64,000 bases of DNA from Kitasatospora purpeofusca (lineage in GTDB: Bacteria > Actinomycetota > Actinomycetes > Streptomycetales > Streptomycetaceae). Of the stretch, positions 53,193 through 61,449 are shown in pieces. The notes under the pieces are model-generated. The model was not told where the DNA came from and searched no databases. It saw nothing but the letters and a program-made list of their open reading frames with translations. The stretch is from assembly GCF_000718025.1 (NCBI RefSeq), contig NZ_JODS01000001.1, positions 434,001-498,000 on the forward strand, read 5' to 3'. Each line of letters opens with the position of its first letter. Positions within the stretch are counted from its first letter, which is position 1. The position numbers and the translations under genes were made by a program.

Positions 53193-54236
53193 TCAGACCC
53201 GGCGGATCGTGTTGATCGGCATGGCGTCGGCCTTCATCACCTTCACCACGTCACCGGTGTGCGGCGCGTGGACGACCATGCCGTTGCCGATGTACATGCC
53301 GACGTGGCTGCGGTCGGGGCGGTAGATGATCAGATCGCCCGGCTGCGCCTCGGCCAGCGAGGAGACCTTGCTGCCGTAGTTGCCCTGCGCCTGCGAGGTC
53401 CGCGGCAGCGAGACGCCGGCCTTCCCGTACGCCCAGACCATCAGGCCGGAGCAGTCGAAGGTGCTCGGACCGGTGGCGCCCCAGACGTAGGGCGAGCCCT
53501 GCTTGCCCATCGCGTTGGCGACCGCGGCACCGGCCATGCCGCTGGCCTGCGGCAGGCTGCCCAGGTCGGTCCGCTCGCTGCCGCGCGAGGCGCGGTCGGC
53601 CTGCTGCTGCGCCGCCTTCACGGCCGCGCGGTCGGCGGCGCTGAGCGAGTTCAGCAGGTCCTGGGCGTCCTTGAGCTTCTTGCCGACCTCGGCCTTGGAC
53701 TGGTTCAGGTCCTTGGTGGTGCTGTCCAGCGAGGCGAGCACGGCGGCCGCCTCGACCTTCTGCTGGTCGAGCCGGCGCTGCTGGTCCTGCAGCCCCTTCA
53801 GCGCCTCGGCCTGGCTGGAGCTGGCCTGCTGCACGCTGGAGGCCTTGTCCAGGTACCCGGACGGGTCGGAGGTGAGCATCAGCTGGACGGACGGGTCGAT
53901 GCCGCCGGTGCGGTACTGCTCGCCCGCCACCTCGGCCAGCCCCGCCTGAAGCTGGGTCATCTGCTCCTGGCCGCGGGCGACCTGGTCCTGGAGCTGGTCC
54001 GCCTGCTTGCGCAGCTGGTCGGCCCGCTCCTTGGCGCCGTTGAACCGCTCGGTGGCCTGCTCGGCCTCCTCGTTCAGCTGGTCGATCTGCGCCTTGACGT
54101 CGTCCTTCTTGGGCGACGGGCTCGGCGCTGCGTGTGCGGCGACCTGGGCGGAGAGAGCGACCGCGGTCGCAGCGGCCGCGGTGAGCACGGAGACCCGCGC
54201 GCGGCTCGGCTGCTTGGGACGGCGGTGGGAGGCCAA
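53193..54236 (-). CDS. NlpC/P60 peptidoglycan endopeptidase, paralogue 3
   Basis: 347 residues from TTG 54236. Signal peptide (VSVLTAAAATAVALSAQVAAHA), coiled coil (KAQIDQLNEEAEQATERFNG onward) and NlpC/P60 domain with TFDCSGLMVWAYG, RSHVGMYIGNG and MVVHAPHTG. TTG start is supported by AAGAAGGAG 9 nt upstream. The leader is short, with a CTCACCC/GGGTGAG hairpin but no ydaO element. Promoter TAGGGT at 54312-54307 (minus) lies in a block shared with paralogue 2. Confidence 0.93.
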   Translation of the reverse strand: MASHRRPKQPSRARVSVLTAAAATAVALSAQVAAHAAPSPSPKKDDVKAQIDQLNEEAEQATERFNGAKERADQLRKQADQLQDQVARGQEQMTQLQAGLAEVAGEQYRTGGIDPSVQLMLTSDPSGYLDKASSVQQASSSQAEALKGLQDQQRRLDQQKVEAAAVLASLDSTTKDLNQSKAEVGKKLKDAQDLLNSLSAADRAAVKAAQQQADRASRGSERTDLGSLPQASGMAGAAVANAMGKQGSPYVWGATGPSTFDCSGLMVWAYGKAGVSLPRTSQAQGNYGSKVSSLAEAQPGDLIIYRPDRSHVGMYIGNGMVVHAPHTGDVVKVMKADAMPINTIRRV

Positions 54237-54447
54237 AAGGACCGGCTCCTTCTTCCAATGGCCTCACCCGTTGGGGTGAGAATCCGGAAAATAGGTTTGA
54301 CGCCAGACCCTAGTGAAGATCCACGTTTCGCGCCACTCCCACGATTACTTGAACCTGCCGCCCGCACCGGGACTTCACGAAACCCGCACATGACTGCAAT
54401 CCCGGCGCTGACCAGCCGTCATTACCGTCGGTTTGCACTCCGGAGAG

Positions 54448-56046
54448 CTAAGGACGGGACAGCCGGTTCAGCAGCAGCACCGAGGCGACGGGGCGCGCGC
54501 CCGCCTTCCGCACGCCGTCCGCCACCTCCTTGTCCGCCGAGACCACCACCACCGGACGGCCCTGCGGCTCCGCCCGGACCAGCCGGCGGATCAGCTCGTC
54601 CGCCGTCTCACCGGTCCGGCTGAACCGCACCCGCACCCCGCGCGGTGGCGCCATGATCACCGGCACATCGAGGTCCTGGCCGTCGAACACGCAGGTGACC
54701 TCCGCCTGGGTGCGCTGCGCCAGCATCGCCAGTCCACCGAGCAGCCGGATCCGCTGCTGCTCCAGCGGCAGCGTCGGATAGCCCGTCTTGGTGACGTTGT
54801 AGCCGTCCACCACCAGATGGACCTGCGGAATCGCCAGCAACTGGTCCAGCAGCGCCGGGTCGTCCTCGGCCAGCCCGCGCCGTGCCACGTCGTGCGGCGA
54901 GGCCGAACCCGGCACCACCGCCTCCACCAGGTCCGCCGGACGGATCTGGGAGACCGGCAGCGCCAGCTCCCGCTGGAGGCCCTGGGCCGACTGCAGCACC
55001 GTGTCCAGCAGCAGCCGCAGCCGCATGTCCTCGACGCCGCGCCCCTCGCGGGCGGAGCGCCGGCCCTGCTCGGCGGAGTTCTCCAGTTCCGTGACCCGGT
55101 GCCGCAGCCGCCGCGCCTCGGTCTCCGCCGCGCCGCGCTCGGCCGCCGCCTGCGCCCTGACCGCCTCCAGCTCGGCGGCGACCTTCCGGGTCTCCGCCTG
55201 CGCCCGGCGGGTGTCACTCTCCAGCGAACGCAGCCGTCGGCGCAGCGACTCGGCCTCCTTGCGGACGTCCTCCGACTCGGCCCGCTGGCGCTCCAGGTCG
55301 GACCGGGCCGTGCTCCGCAGCTCGGCCAGCTCGGCCTGCAGCTTCTCGACCAGCCGGGTCGCCTCGGCGACCGCGCCCTCGGTACCGGCCCGCTCGGCCT
55401 CCTCGCCGGCCTCGGCCACCAGCCGGCTCCAGCCGGCGGACCGCACGAGATAGGCGGCCGCGGCCACGTCCATCGGGTCGGCGGCGCCCGGCACTGCACC
55501 CGCCTCCAGGGCCCTGACCAGGTCGGGCTGACCCAGCCGCAGCCGCTCCGCTATCCGCACCCGGAAGGCCGGCTCCGCCTCCAGCGCCGCGGCCAGCGCG
55601 GTCGCCGCGTACTTGGCCCGGCGGGCGGGGGTGAACTTGGCGTACTGGCGCAGCGACTGGGGCAGTTCGCCGAGCGGCAGACCGCCCAGCGCGTCGGAGG
55701 CCAGACCGACCACCCGCCGGCGCACCCCCTCCGGGAGCGGGCGGTCCAGCGCCTCGGCGGCCGGTCCCGCCGACTCCTCCGAACCGTCCGGCCCCGTCGG
55801 CCCGTCCGACCCGACCGCTCCGCCGTCCGCTGCCGCCGGCTCCTCACCGGCGCCGGACTCCTCGCCCGCGGGCGCCTCCGCCGGGGCCTCGGTGCCGGAG
55901 GGGGCGGCCACTGCCGCGTCCGGCGCCTGCGCGTCCACAGCGGGCTGCCGCCCCTGCGGCCCGGCGGGCTCCTTCGCTGCGTCCACCACGTCCTCGGCTC
56001 CGATCCTGTCCAGCGGGGTACGGCCCTCGGCCGCCACCCCCGTCAC
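54448..56046 (-). CDS. NYN (YacP-like) domain protein with central coiled coil
   Basis: About 532 residues from GTG 56046. An acidic Ala/Glu/Pro-rich stretch comes first (about 20-100), then a helical domain (LPEGVRRRVVGLASDALG, KFTPARRAKYAATALAAALEAE), a long coiled coil rich in Glu/Arg/Ala, and a C-terminal PIN-like NYN nuclease domain: VHLVVDGYNVTKTGYPTL, VTCVFDGQDLDVP, RTGETADELIRRLV, VVVVSADKEVADGVRKAG. The acidic residues in these blocks form the metal site, so RNase activity is likely. Start uncertain: the frame stays open further upstream, and GTG 56100 is possible. Confidence 0.82.
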   Translation of the reverse strand: MTGVAAEGRTPLDRIGAEDVVDAAKEPAGPQGRQPAVDAQAPDAAVAAPSGTEAPAEAPAGEESGAGEEPAAADGGAVGSDGPTGPDGSEESAGPAAEALDRPLPEGVRRRVVGLASDALGGLPLGELPQSLRQYAKFTPARRAKYAATALAAALEAEPAFRVRIAERLRLGQPDLVRALEAGAVPGAADPMDVAAAAYLVRSAGWSRLVAEAGEEAERAGTEGAVAEATRLVEKLQAELAELRSTARSDLERQRAESEDVRKEAESLRRRLRSLESDTRRAQAETRKVAAELEAVRAQAAAERGAAETEARRLRHRVTELENSAEQGRRSAREGRGVEDMRLRLLLDTVLQSAQGLQRELALPVSQIRPADLVEAVVPGSASPHDVARRGLAEDDPALLDQLLAIPQVHLVVDGYNVTKTGYPTLPLEQQRIRLLGGLAMLAQRTQAEVTCVFDGQDLDVPVIMAPPRGVRVRFSRTGETADELIRRLVRAEPQGRPVVVVSADKEVADGVRKAGARPVASVLLLNRLSRP

Positions 56047-56123
56047 ACTCCGCGCGTTCTCTCTGTATTGTCCCGTGCGGCGGGCGGCCACGCCGCTCAC
56101 CGCCCACCGCACGGACCGGGCGG

Positions 56124-56396
56124 TCAGCCCTGCTCGGGAGCCTCGGCGGCCTCGGCCGCCTCGTCGGCGCCGGGACGGGCGACCAGCTCGACCTGGTCCA
56201 CGGCGTTGCACCAGCGGCAGCGCACCGACTCCACGGTCTCGCTGAGCACCTGGGTCTCCTCGACCTTGGACTCGCCGGCCAGGTCGAAGTGGAGGAACTC
56301 GGTCACCCGGGCGGTCCGGGTCACGTCGAAGCGGGTCAGGTTTCCGCAGAGCGTGCAGCGCCAGCGCGTCTCGGCGGTCAGGGCGGGGACGGTCAT
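56124..56396 (-). CDS. Small two-CxxC zinc-ribbon-like protein
   Basis: 90 residues. WRCTLCGNLTRFDVT and VRCRWCNAVDQVELV each carry CxxC, spaced by about 44 residues (TEFLHFDLAGESKVEETQVL between), probably forming one zinc ribbon. The C-terminus is Ala/Glu rich. ATG at 56396 with GAGAGGACC-type purines upstream. It lies 77 bp upstream of the NYN gene on the same strand; a nucleic-acid-binding partner role is possible but unproven. Confidence 0.78.
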   Translation of the reverse strand: MTVPALTAETRWRCTLCGNLTRFDVTRTARVTEFLHFDLAGESKVEETQVLSETVESVRCRWCNAVDQVELVARPGADEAAEAAEAPEQG

Positions 56397-56585
56397 CGGG
56401 GGTCCTCTCGGGTGGTCCCGGAACGGGCTCAGGCGCTCCCCCCGGAGCCCCGGCGTCGGCGGCGGGAGGCGGGAATGCCCGCCCCAAGCCTATTGCCTGG
56501 GGCAACCTTCCCGGCCACCGGCCGAACACTCCCGGGCGGTAGCCCACCTGCCGTAACCGCGCGGTGCCCGGCCGGTACCGGGGGG

Positions 56586-57440
56586 ATGCTGGAGCCCATG
56601 GCGATCCCGGTCCCCCACCCCGGCGCGCACCGCGGCCGACCGGCCGCCACCGCTCCGGCCGTCTGCTACGCGCTGATCGCGCTGAACACCGCGGTCTTCC
56701 TGCTCGGACCGGCCGCGGGGCTCAATCCGCTCTACGGCCGGGACCAGGCCCGGGTCTGCGCCGAGCAGCGCTACGAGCAGCGCTGGGGGGCCGTGCCCGC
56801 CGAGCTCCTGACCGGCCACCCGCTGACCGCGGACCAACTGGCGGAGGCCCCCGAGCCGGTGCCCGGCTGCCCGGCCTCGGCCACCCCCGGCAAGCATCCG
56901 GCGCTGTCCGTGCTCAGCGCGCTCTTCCTGCACGCCGGCTGGCTGCACCTGCTCGGCAACCTGCTCTTCCTCCACGTCTTCGGCCCCGCCGTGGAGCACC
57001 GGCTCGGGCGCCCCCGGTTCCTCCTCTTCTATCTGGCGGCCGGCGCGCTCACCACCTACGGCTTCGCGCTGGCCGAGGCGCACTCGGCGGACTCGACCCG
57101 GGTGCTGATCGGCGCCTCGGGCGCGATCTCCGCCGTGCTCGGCTCCTACCTGCGCTTCCACCCGCACGCCCGGGTCACCACGCTCGTCCCGCTGCTGCTC
57201 TTCCTGCCGCTGCGGTTCCCGGCCTGGCTGGTGCTGGGCCTCTGGTTCGCGCTCCAGTGGTGGTCGGTGCACTCCGCCGGACCGGGGGTGGCGTACCTGG
57301 TGCACGTGATCGGCTTCATGGCGGGCTTCCTCTTCGCCTGCACCGTGGCCGAGCGCCGCCCCCGCCGCACCCGTCCCCGCGACGGTGCGACCGACGCCCG
57401 CTACCCTGGCGGCACCTCACAAAGGAGTACGCCACCGTGA
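56586..57440 (+). CDS. Rhomboid-family intramembrane serine protease
   Basis: 284 residues, about six membrane segments. HAGWLHLLGNLLFLHVFG (conserved loop-1/TM2), catalytic Ser in LIGASGAISAVLGSYL and catalytic His in VAYLVHVIGFMAGF. A cysteine-containing soluble insert lies between TM1 and TM2 (about 50-100). ATG 56586 taken; ATG 56598 is possible. Overlaps the next gene by four bases (GTGA). Confidence 0.88.
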   Translation: MLEPMAIPVPHPGAHRGRPAATAPAVCYALIALNTAVFLLGPAAGLNPLYGRDQARVCAEQRYEQRWGAVPAELLTGHPLTADQLAEAPEPVPGCPASATPGKHPALSVLSALFLHAGWLHLLGNLLFLHVFGPAVEHRLGRPRFLLFYLAAGALTTYGFALAEAHSADSTRVLIGASGAISAVLGSYLRFHPHARVTTLVPLLLFLPLRFPAWLVLGLWFALQWWSVHSAGPGVAYLVHVIGFMAGFLFACTVAERRPRRTRPRDGATDARYPGGTSQRSTPP

Positions 57441-57718
57441 TCACCGCCATCGTCCTGATCAAGACCAGCGTCGACCGCATCCCGGAGATCGCCGAGGCGA
57501 TCGCCGCCATCGAGGGCGTCAGCGAGGTCTACTCGGTGACCGGCGGCTACGACCTGGTCGCGATGGTGCGGGTGCGCCGGCACGACGACCTCGCCGAGGT
57601 GATCCCCGGCCGGCTGAACAAGGTCCCGGGCGTGGCGCACACCGAGACCCAGATCGCCTTCCGCACCTACTCCCAGCACGACCTGGAGGCCGCGTTCGCG
57701 ATCGGCCTGGAGGAGTAG
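57437..57718 (+). CDS. Lrp/AsnC ligand-binding (RAM) domain small protein
   Basis: 93 residues. A lone effector-binding domain of the Lrp/AsnC family without HTH: AIVLIKTSVDRIPEIAEAIA, GVSEVYSVTGGYDLVAMVRV, IPGRLNKVPGVAHTETQIAF. Such proteins may bind amino acids and modulate full-length Lrp partners. GTG at 57437, AAAGGAG 9 nt upstream, overlapping the rhomboid stop. Convergent with the aminotransferase gene. Confidence 0.9.
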   Translation: MITAIVLIKTSVDRIPEIAEAIAAIEGVSEVYSVTGGYDLVAMVRVRRHDDLAEVIPGRLNKVPGVAHTETQIAFRTYSQHDLEAAFAIGLEE

Positions 57719-57759
57719 CCGACCGCGAGCCCGCCGGAGCGACGGTCCTCGACGGGGCC

Positions 57760-59124
57760 TCAGCCCTCCCGGCGGGTGTCCGCGACGCAGCGGCCGCCCT
57801 CGTTCCGGTAGCTCCACGCCGCGCCGTCCGTGACCAGCTCGCGGACGGCGGTCAGGAACCGGTCCACGTGCTCGTCCGGGGTGCCGGCGCCGAAGCTCAC
57901 CCGGATCGCGTTCAGGCTGCGCTCGCCCGGCAGCGAGGCCTCCGGCGCGCCGCACTCCGAGGGCGCGGCCTCCTCGTCGCCGAGCAGGGTGCGCACCAGC
58001 GGGTGGGCGCAGAACAGGCCGTCCCGCACCCCGATGCCGTACTCGGCGGACAGCGCGGCCGAGAAGTGCGAGCTGTTCCAGCCCCGGACGACGAAGGACA
58101 GCACGCCCACCCGGTCCGCCTCGGCGCCGAACAGGTTCAGCACCCTGACCTCGGGGATCTCCGCCAGACCGGCCTTCAGCCGGGCCACCAGCGCCCGCTC
58201 GCGCGCCTCCAGCGCGTCGAACCCGGCCTCGGTGAGCGCCCGGCAGGCCGCCGCGATCGCGTACACGCCGATGACGTTCGGGGAGCCGGCCTCGTGCCGG
58301 GCCGGGCCGGTGTGCCACTGTACGGCCACCGTGCCGTCGGTCTCCCGGGCCACGGTCCGGGTGGCGCCGCCGCCGGCCAGGTAGGGCTCGGCCTCGTCCA
58401 GCCAGTCGGCCCGGCCGGCCAGCACCCCGGCGCCGAACGGCGCGTACAGCTTGTGGCCGGAGAAGGCGATCCAGTCGACCCCCAGCTCGCGCACCGAGAC
58501 CCGGTGGTGCGGGGCCAGCTGCGCGGCGTCCAGCACCACCCGGGCGCCGTAGCGGTGGGCGGTCCTGGTCAGCTCGGCGACCGGCCAGAGCTCACCGGTG
58601 ACGTTCGAGGCGCCGGTGACACAGAGCAGCTTCGGGCCCTCGGGCGCCTCGGCGAGCGCGGCGTCGAAGGCGGCGACCGCCTCGGCGTGCGAGCGGGGGG
58701 CGCGCAGACAGGTGACGGTCAGACCGGCGTGCGCCCAGGGCAGCAGCGAGGCGTGGTGCTCGGTCTCGAAGGCGAACACCTGGGTCCCGGCCGGGACGGC
58801 GCCGGCCAGCAGGTTGAGCGAGTCGGTGGTGGCGCGGGTGAAGACCACCTGGTCGCCCTCGCGCAGGTCCAGGAACTCGGCGACGGTGCGGCGGCTCTGC
58901 TCGAACAGGTCGGTGGAGAGCTGGGACAGGTAGCCGGCGCCGCGGTGCACGCTGCCGTAGTAGGGGGCGTAGGCGGCGACCTCGTCCCAGACCCGCTGGA
59001 GCGCCGGGGCGCTGGCGGCGTAGTCGAGCGCCGCGTAGGCGACCTTGTCGCCGTTGGCGAGCGGGACCTCGACATCGTGGCCGAGAACGGCGAGGGGGGT
59101 GCTGAGGCCGGTAGCAACAGACAT
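57760..59124 (-). CDS. Class V aminotransferase / cysteine-desulfurase-like PLP enzyme
   Basis: 454 residues. PLP fold type I: YAALDYAASAPALQRVWDEV, VVFTRATTDSLNLL, the Asp/Gln of VVLDAAQLAPHH, and Schiff-base Lys in WIAFSGHKLYAPFGAG. Resembles SufS/CsdA-type desulfurases and epimerase-like relatives. A SAM-IV riboswitch controls it, which points to sulfur amino acid metabolism. ATG at 59124; its GGAG ribosome site (59162-59159, minus) is inside a hairpin next to the riboswitch. Confidence 0.85.
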   Translation of the reverse strand: MSVATGLSTPLAVLGHDVEVPLANGDKVAYAALDYAASAPALQRVWDEVAAYAPYYGSVHRGAGYLSQLSTDLFEQSRRTVAEFLDLREGDQVVFTRATTDSLNLLAGAVPAGTQVFAFETEHHASLLPWAHAGLTVTCLRAPRSHAEAVAAFDAALAEAPEGPKLLCVTGASNVTGELWPVAELTRTAHRYGARVVLDAAQLAPHHRVSVRELGVDWIAFSGHKLYAPFGAGVLAGRADWLDEAEPYLAGGGATRTVARETDGTVAVQWHTGPARHEAGSPNVIGVYAIAAACRALTEAGFDALEARERALVARLKAGLAEIPEVRVLNLFGAEADRVGVLSFVVRGWNSSHFSAALSAEYGIGVRDGLFCAHPLVRTLLGDEEAAPSECGAPEASLPGERSLNAIRVSFGAGTPDEHVDRFLTAVRELVTDGAAWSYRNEGGRCVADTRREG

Positions 59125-59130
59125 GGGAAT

Positions 59131-59165
59131 GCACTCCGTCTACGGGTCTGGGACCCCGGGAGTGC
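59131..59165 (-). promoter_or_regulatory. Ribosome-site-sequestering hairpin downstream of the SAM-IV riboswitch
   Basis: GCACTCC (59131-59137) pairs with GGAGTGC (59159-59165), with an inner GGGTC/GACCC pairing. The minus-strand copy GGAGTGC nearest the ATG contains the ribosome site, so this is a candidate translational expression platform. Confidence 0.6.
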
Positions 59166-59177
59166 GTGATGATCCGG

Positions 59178-59296
59178 GTGTCCGCGCTTGCCACGCGGAC
59201 GGTTCGCCGCACGGCCCGGTCCTCACCCAGGGCACCCCGCCACGGACGGAGGGTTGCCGGACAGCAAGCTGGGGCTTGTCGCTGTCGCTCATGACC
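59178..59296 (-). ncRNA. SAM-IV riboswitch
   Basis: Minus strand starts GGTCATGAGCGACAGCGAC, then AAGCCCCAGCTTGCTGTC, the SAM core CGGCAACCCTCC, GGCGGGGTGCCCTGGGTGA, GGACC closing P1, and the 3' pseudoknot strand GGCAAGCGCGGAC. This follows the actinobacterial SAM-IV consensus block by block, about 119 nt. Located 54 bp upstream of the class V aminotransferase start. Confidence 0.93.
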
Positions 59297-59361
59297 TGGC
59301 CAAGACTGTAGGTCGGGTCCGCCCGCCGGTCAAACAAGGGTCCACATCCCGGACAGGCGTC

Positions 59362-59393
59362 GGGGCCCACCGGGAGGATTCCCGATGGGCCCC
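59362..59393 (-). terminator. Intrinsic terminator of trpD
   Basis: GGGGCCCA (59362-59369) with TGGGCCCC (59386-59393) and inner CGGGA (59371-59375) with TCCCG (59380-59384): 13 pairs, one mismatch. It lies 11 bp after the trpD stop. Confidence 0.8.
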
Positions 59394-59403
59394 AACCGCC
59401 GTG

Positions 59404-60480
59404 TCACACCCGGGCGGTGGCCTCCGACCAGTGCTTCAGCAGGTCCCGCGCGGCACCCGAGTCGACGGCCGCCGCGGTACGCCGCATGGCCGCGCCGAGC
59501 TGCTCGGCGAGCGGCGCGTCGGTGAGGTCCAGTGCCACCAGCGCGGCCGCCGAGTTCAGCAGCACCGCGTCCCGGACCGGCCCGTGCTCCCCGGCGAGCA
59601 CCCGGCGCGCGACCTCCGCGTTGTACGCCGGGTCCGCGCCGCGCAGCGCCTCGATGCCGACCGGCTCGATGCCGACCTCGCGCGGGTCGAAGGAGGTCTC
59701 GGTGACGGCGCCGTCGCGGACCACCCACACCCGCGAGGTGGTGGTGATGGTCAGCTCGTCCAGTCCGTCGTCGCCCCGGAAGACCAGCGCGGTGGCACCG
59801 CGCCGGGCGAGCACCCCGGCGATCAGCGCCGCCAGGCGGGTGTCGAAGCAGCCGATCGCGTGCGCCGTCACCCGGGCCGGGTTGGTCAGCGGCCCCAGGA
59901 TGTTGAACGCGGTGGGCACCCCGAGGTCGCGCCGGGCCGGCGCGGCGTGCCGCATCGACGGGTGGAAGGTCGCGGCGAAGCAGAAGGTGAGCCCGACCTC
60001 CTCGGCGATCTCGGCGACCCGGCGCGGCCGGAGGTCCAGGCTGATGCCCAGCTTCTCCAGCACGTCCGAGGATCCGCTGGACGAGGAGGCCGCCCGGTTG
60101 CCGTGCTTGACCACCTTGGCGCCGGCCGCGGCCGCGACGATCGCCGACATGGTGGAGATGTTGACGGTCTTGGCCCGGTCGCCGCCGGTGCCGACGATGT
60201 CCACCGCCGGGCCGGGGATGTCCAGCGGCTCGGCGTGCGCGTACATCGAGTCGACCAGTCCGGAGATCTCCTCGACCGTCTCGCCCTTGGCCCGCAGCGC
60301 CACCATGAACCCGGCCACCTGCACCGGGGAGGCCTCGCCGCTCATGATCCGGTCCATCGCCCACGCGGTGGCCGAGCGGTCGAGGTCCTCTCCCCTCAGC
60401 AGCGCCGACAGGATGTCCGGCCAGGAGCGGACCACCTGCGCGGGGTCGCTCCCACCGTTCGCAGGCTGCACGTTCACCAT
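59404..60480 (-). CDS. trpD: Anthranilate phosphoribosyltransferase TrpD
   Basis: 358 residues. Second step of the Trp branch: attaches phosphoribose to anthranilate. PRPP site VDIVGTGGDRAKTVNIST, anthranilate/PRPP loop VVKHGNRAASSSSGSSD, FHPSMRHAAPARRDLG, FNILGPLTNPA and VFRGDDGLDELTITT. ATG at 60480, GGAG about 8 nt upstream. Unlinked from the anthranilate synthase, 28 kb away, and without an obvious attenuator. Confidence 0.96.
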   Translation of the reverse strand: MVNVQPANGGSDPAQVVRSWPDILSALLRGEDLDRSATAWAMDRIMSGEASPVQVAGFMVALRAKGETVEEISGLVDSMYAHAEPLDIPGPAVDIVGTGGDRAKTVNISTMSAIVAAAAGAKVVKHGNRAASSSSGSSDVLEKLGISLDLRPRRVAEIAEEVGLTFCFAATFHPSMRHAAPARRDLGVPTAFNILGPLTNPARVTAHAIGCFDTRLAALIAGVLARRGATALVFRGDDGLDELTITTTSRVWVVRDGAVTETSFDPREVGIEPVGIEALRGADPAYNAEVARRVLAGEHGPVRDAVLLNSAAALVALDLTDAPLAEQLGAAMRRTAAAVDSGAARDLLKHWSEATARV

Positions 60481-60627
60481 GGCTGACTCCGGCTCTCGCT
60501 GCCCCGGCTACCCGGGGAAGGACGTAGGGACGGAGTCAGCCTATCGAGCGGCGGGCCGCCGGGGCTCCGCCGTTCACCCTTCTTCTCTTGTCGTGAGACG
60601 CCGGGTGGAACGCGGGGCGGGACCGGA

Positions 60628-61053
60628 CTAGCGGACGGCGGGCGCCCGCTTGGCCAGCCGGGCCCGCAGCAGCGTGGCGGCGGCCTCCGCCAGCGCCACC
60701 GGGTCCACCGGCTGGGAGATCGCCGCGTCGGCCCGGCTCCAGGCGGCCAGCCAGGAGTCCTGCGGCCGGCCGATCAGCACCAGCACCGGCGGGCAACCGT
60801 AGATCTCGTCCTTCAGCTGCCGCGCGAGCCCGAGCCCGCCGGCCGGCACCGCCTCACCGTCCAGGACGCAGAGGTCGACACCACCCTTCTCCAGCGCCTT
60901 GAGCACCGCGGGGGTGGTCGCGCACTCCAGGTAGGCCAGCTCCGGCAGGTCCTCCGCGGGCCGCCGCCCGAGAGCGGTCAGCACCTGCTCACGGGTGGTT
61001 CGGTCGTGGCTGTAGACGAGAACGGTCAGCGTCTCGTCGGTCGTGTACGCCAT
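60628..61053 (-). CDS. Response-regulator receiver-like protein lacking output domain
   Basis: 141 residues. CheY-like fold: LTVLVYSHDRTTREQVLTAL, phospho-acceptor position Asp in VDLCVLDGEAVPAG, LARQLKDEIYGCPPVLVLI. The acidic pair is reduced to a single Asp (SHD), and the conserved Lys region reads DAAISQPVDP, with Gln in place of Lys. Phosphorylation is therefore doubtful. No DNA-binding domain. ATG at 61053. Between trpD and the cytochrome oxidase cluster; partner unknown. Confidence 0.75.
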   Translation of the reverse strand: MAYTTDETLTVLVYSHDRTTREQVLTALGRRPAEDLPELAYLECATTPAVLKALEKGGVDLCVLDGEAVPAGGLGLARQLKDEIYGCPPVLVLIGRPQDSWLAAWSRADAAISQPVDPVALAEAAATLLRARLAKRAPAVR

Positions 61054-61449
61054 GGGCCCTGCTCCCTCACGTGTGATCCGGACCACGTTCGCCTCTCCCC
61101 GGATGCTACTCCCGATCACCGCCCGCCGAGCCCCTCCCGCGCGATCTCTTCCCGACGGCGCCGCGTCCGCCACTGGTCCGGCCGGAGCACGGCGCGTCAC
61201 CCCCGCCCGCACGGTCCACCCGTACGGCGGACGAGTGGAACTTCCCCTTACCCCCGAGGACCCCCGAAGGCCCGCCACGACACGCCGGACAGGGTCCGGA
61301 CGGGCCCTTCGAGCAACCGTCAGAAAAGGGACACGCCGCTGCTCAGCGGCAGTACGGACGCCCCGTCGGGCCCCAGGGGGGCATACCGCACGCACCGGAC
61401 ACTCCGAGGGTGACCCCCCGACGTGAAGACGGAATAAGGGACCGACATA
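61054..61449. other. Intergenic region upstream of ctaE
   Basis: About 400 bp between divergent genes, no convincing gene. A small hairpin GCCGCTG/CAGCGGC (61335-61341, 61344-61350) lies about 100 bp before ctaE. The ctaE ribosome site AAGGGA is about 10 nt before its ATG. I cannot place the promoter. Confidence 0.35.

Noticed and set aside
54237..54330. Second ydaO riboswitch before NlpC/P60 paralogue 3
   Set aside because: The leader is only about 75 nt and lacks the GGGGAACC, GGGTGAATC and CCCGTCAGCT blocks; only a simple hairpin is present.
56047..56547. Extension of the NYN protein to a 699-residue frame
   Set aside because: The added N-terminus is Arg/Pro/Gly shadow of the zinc-ribbon gene at 56124-56396, which has two CxxC motifs and its own start.
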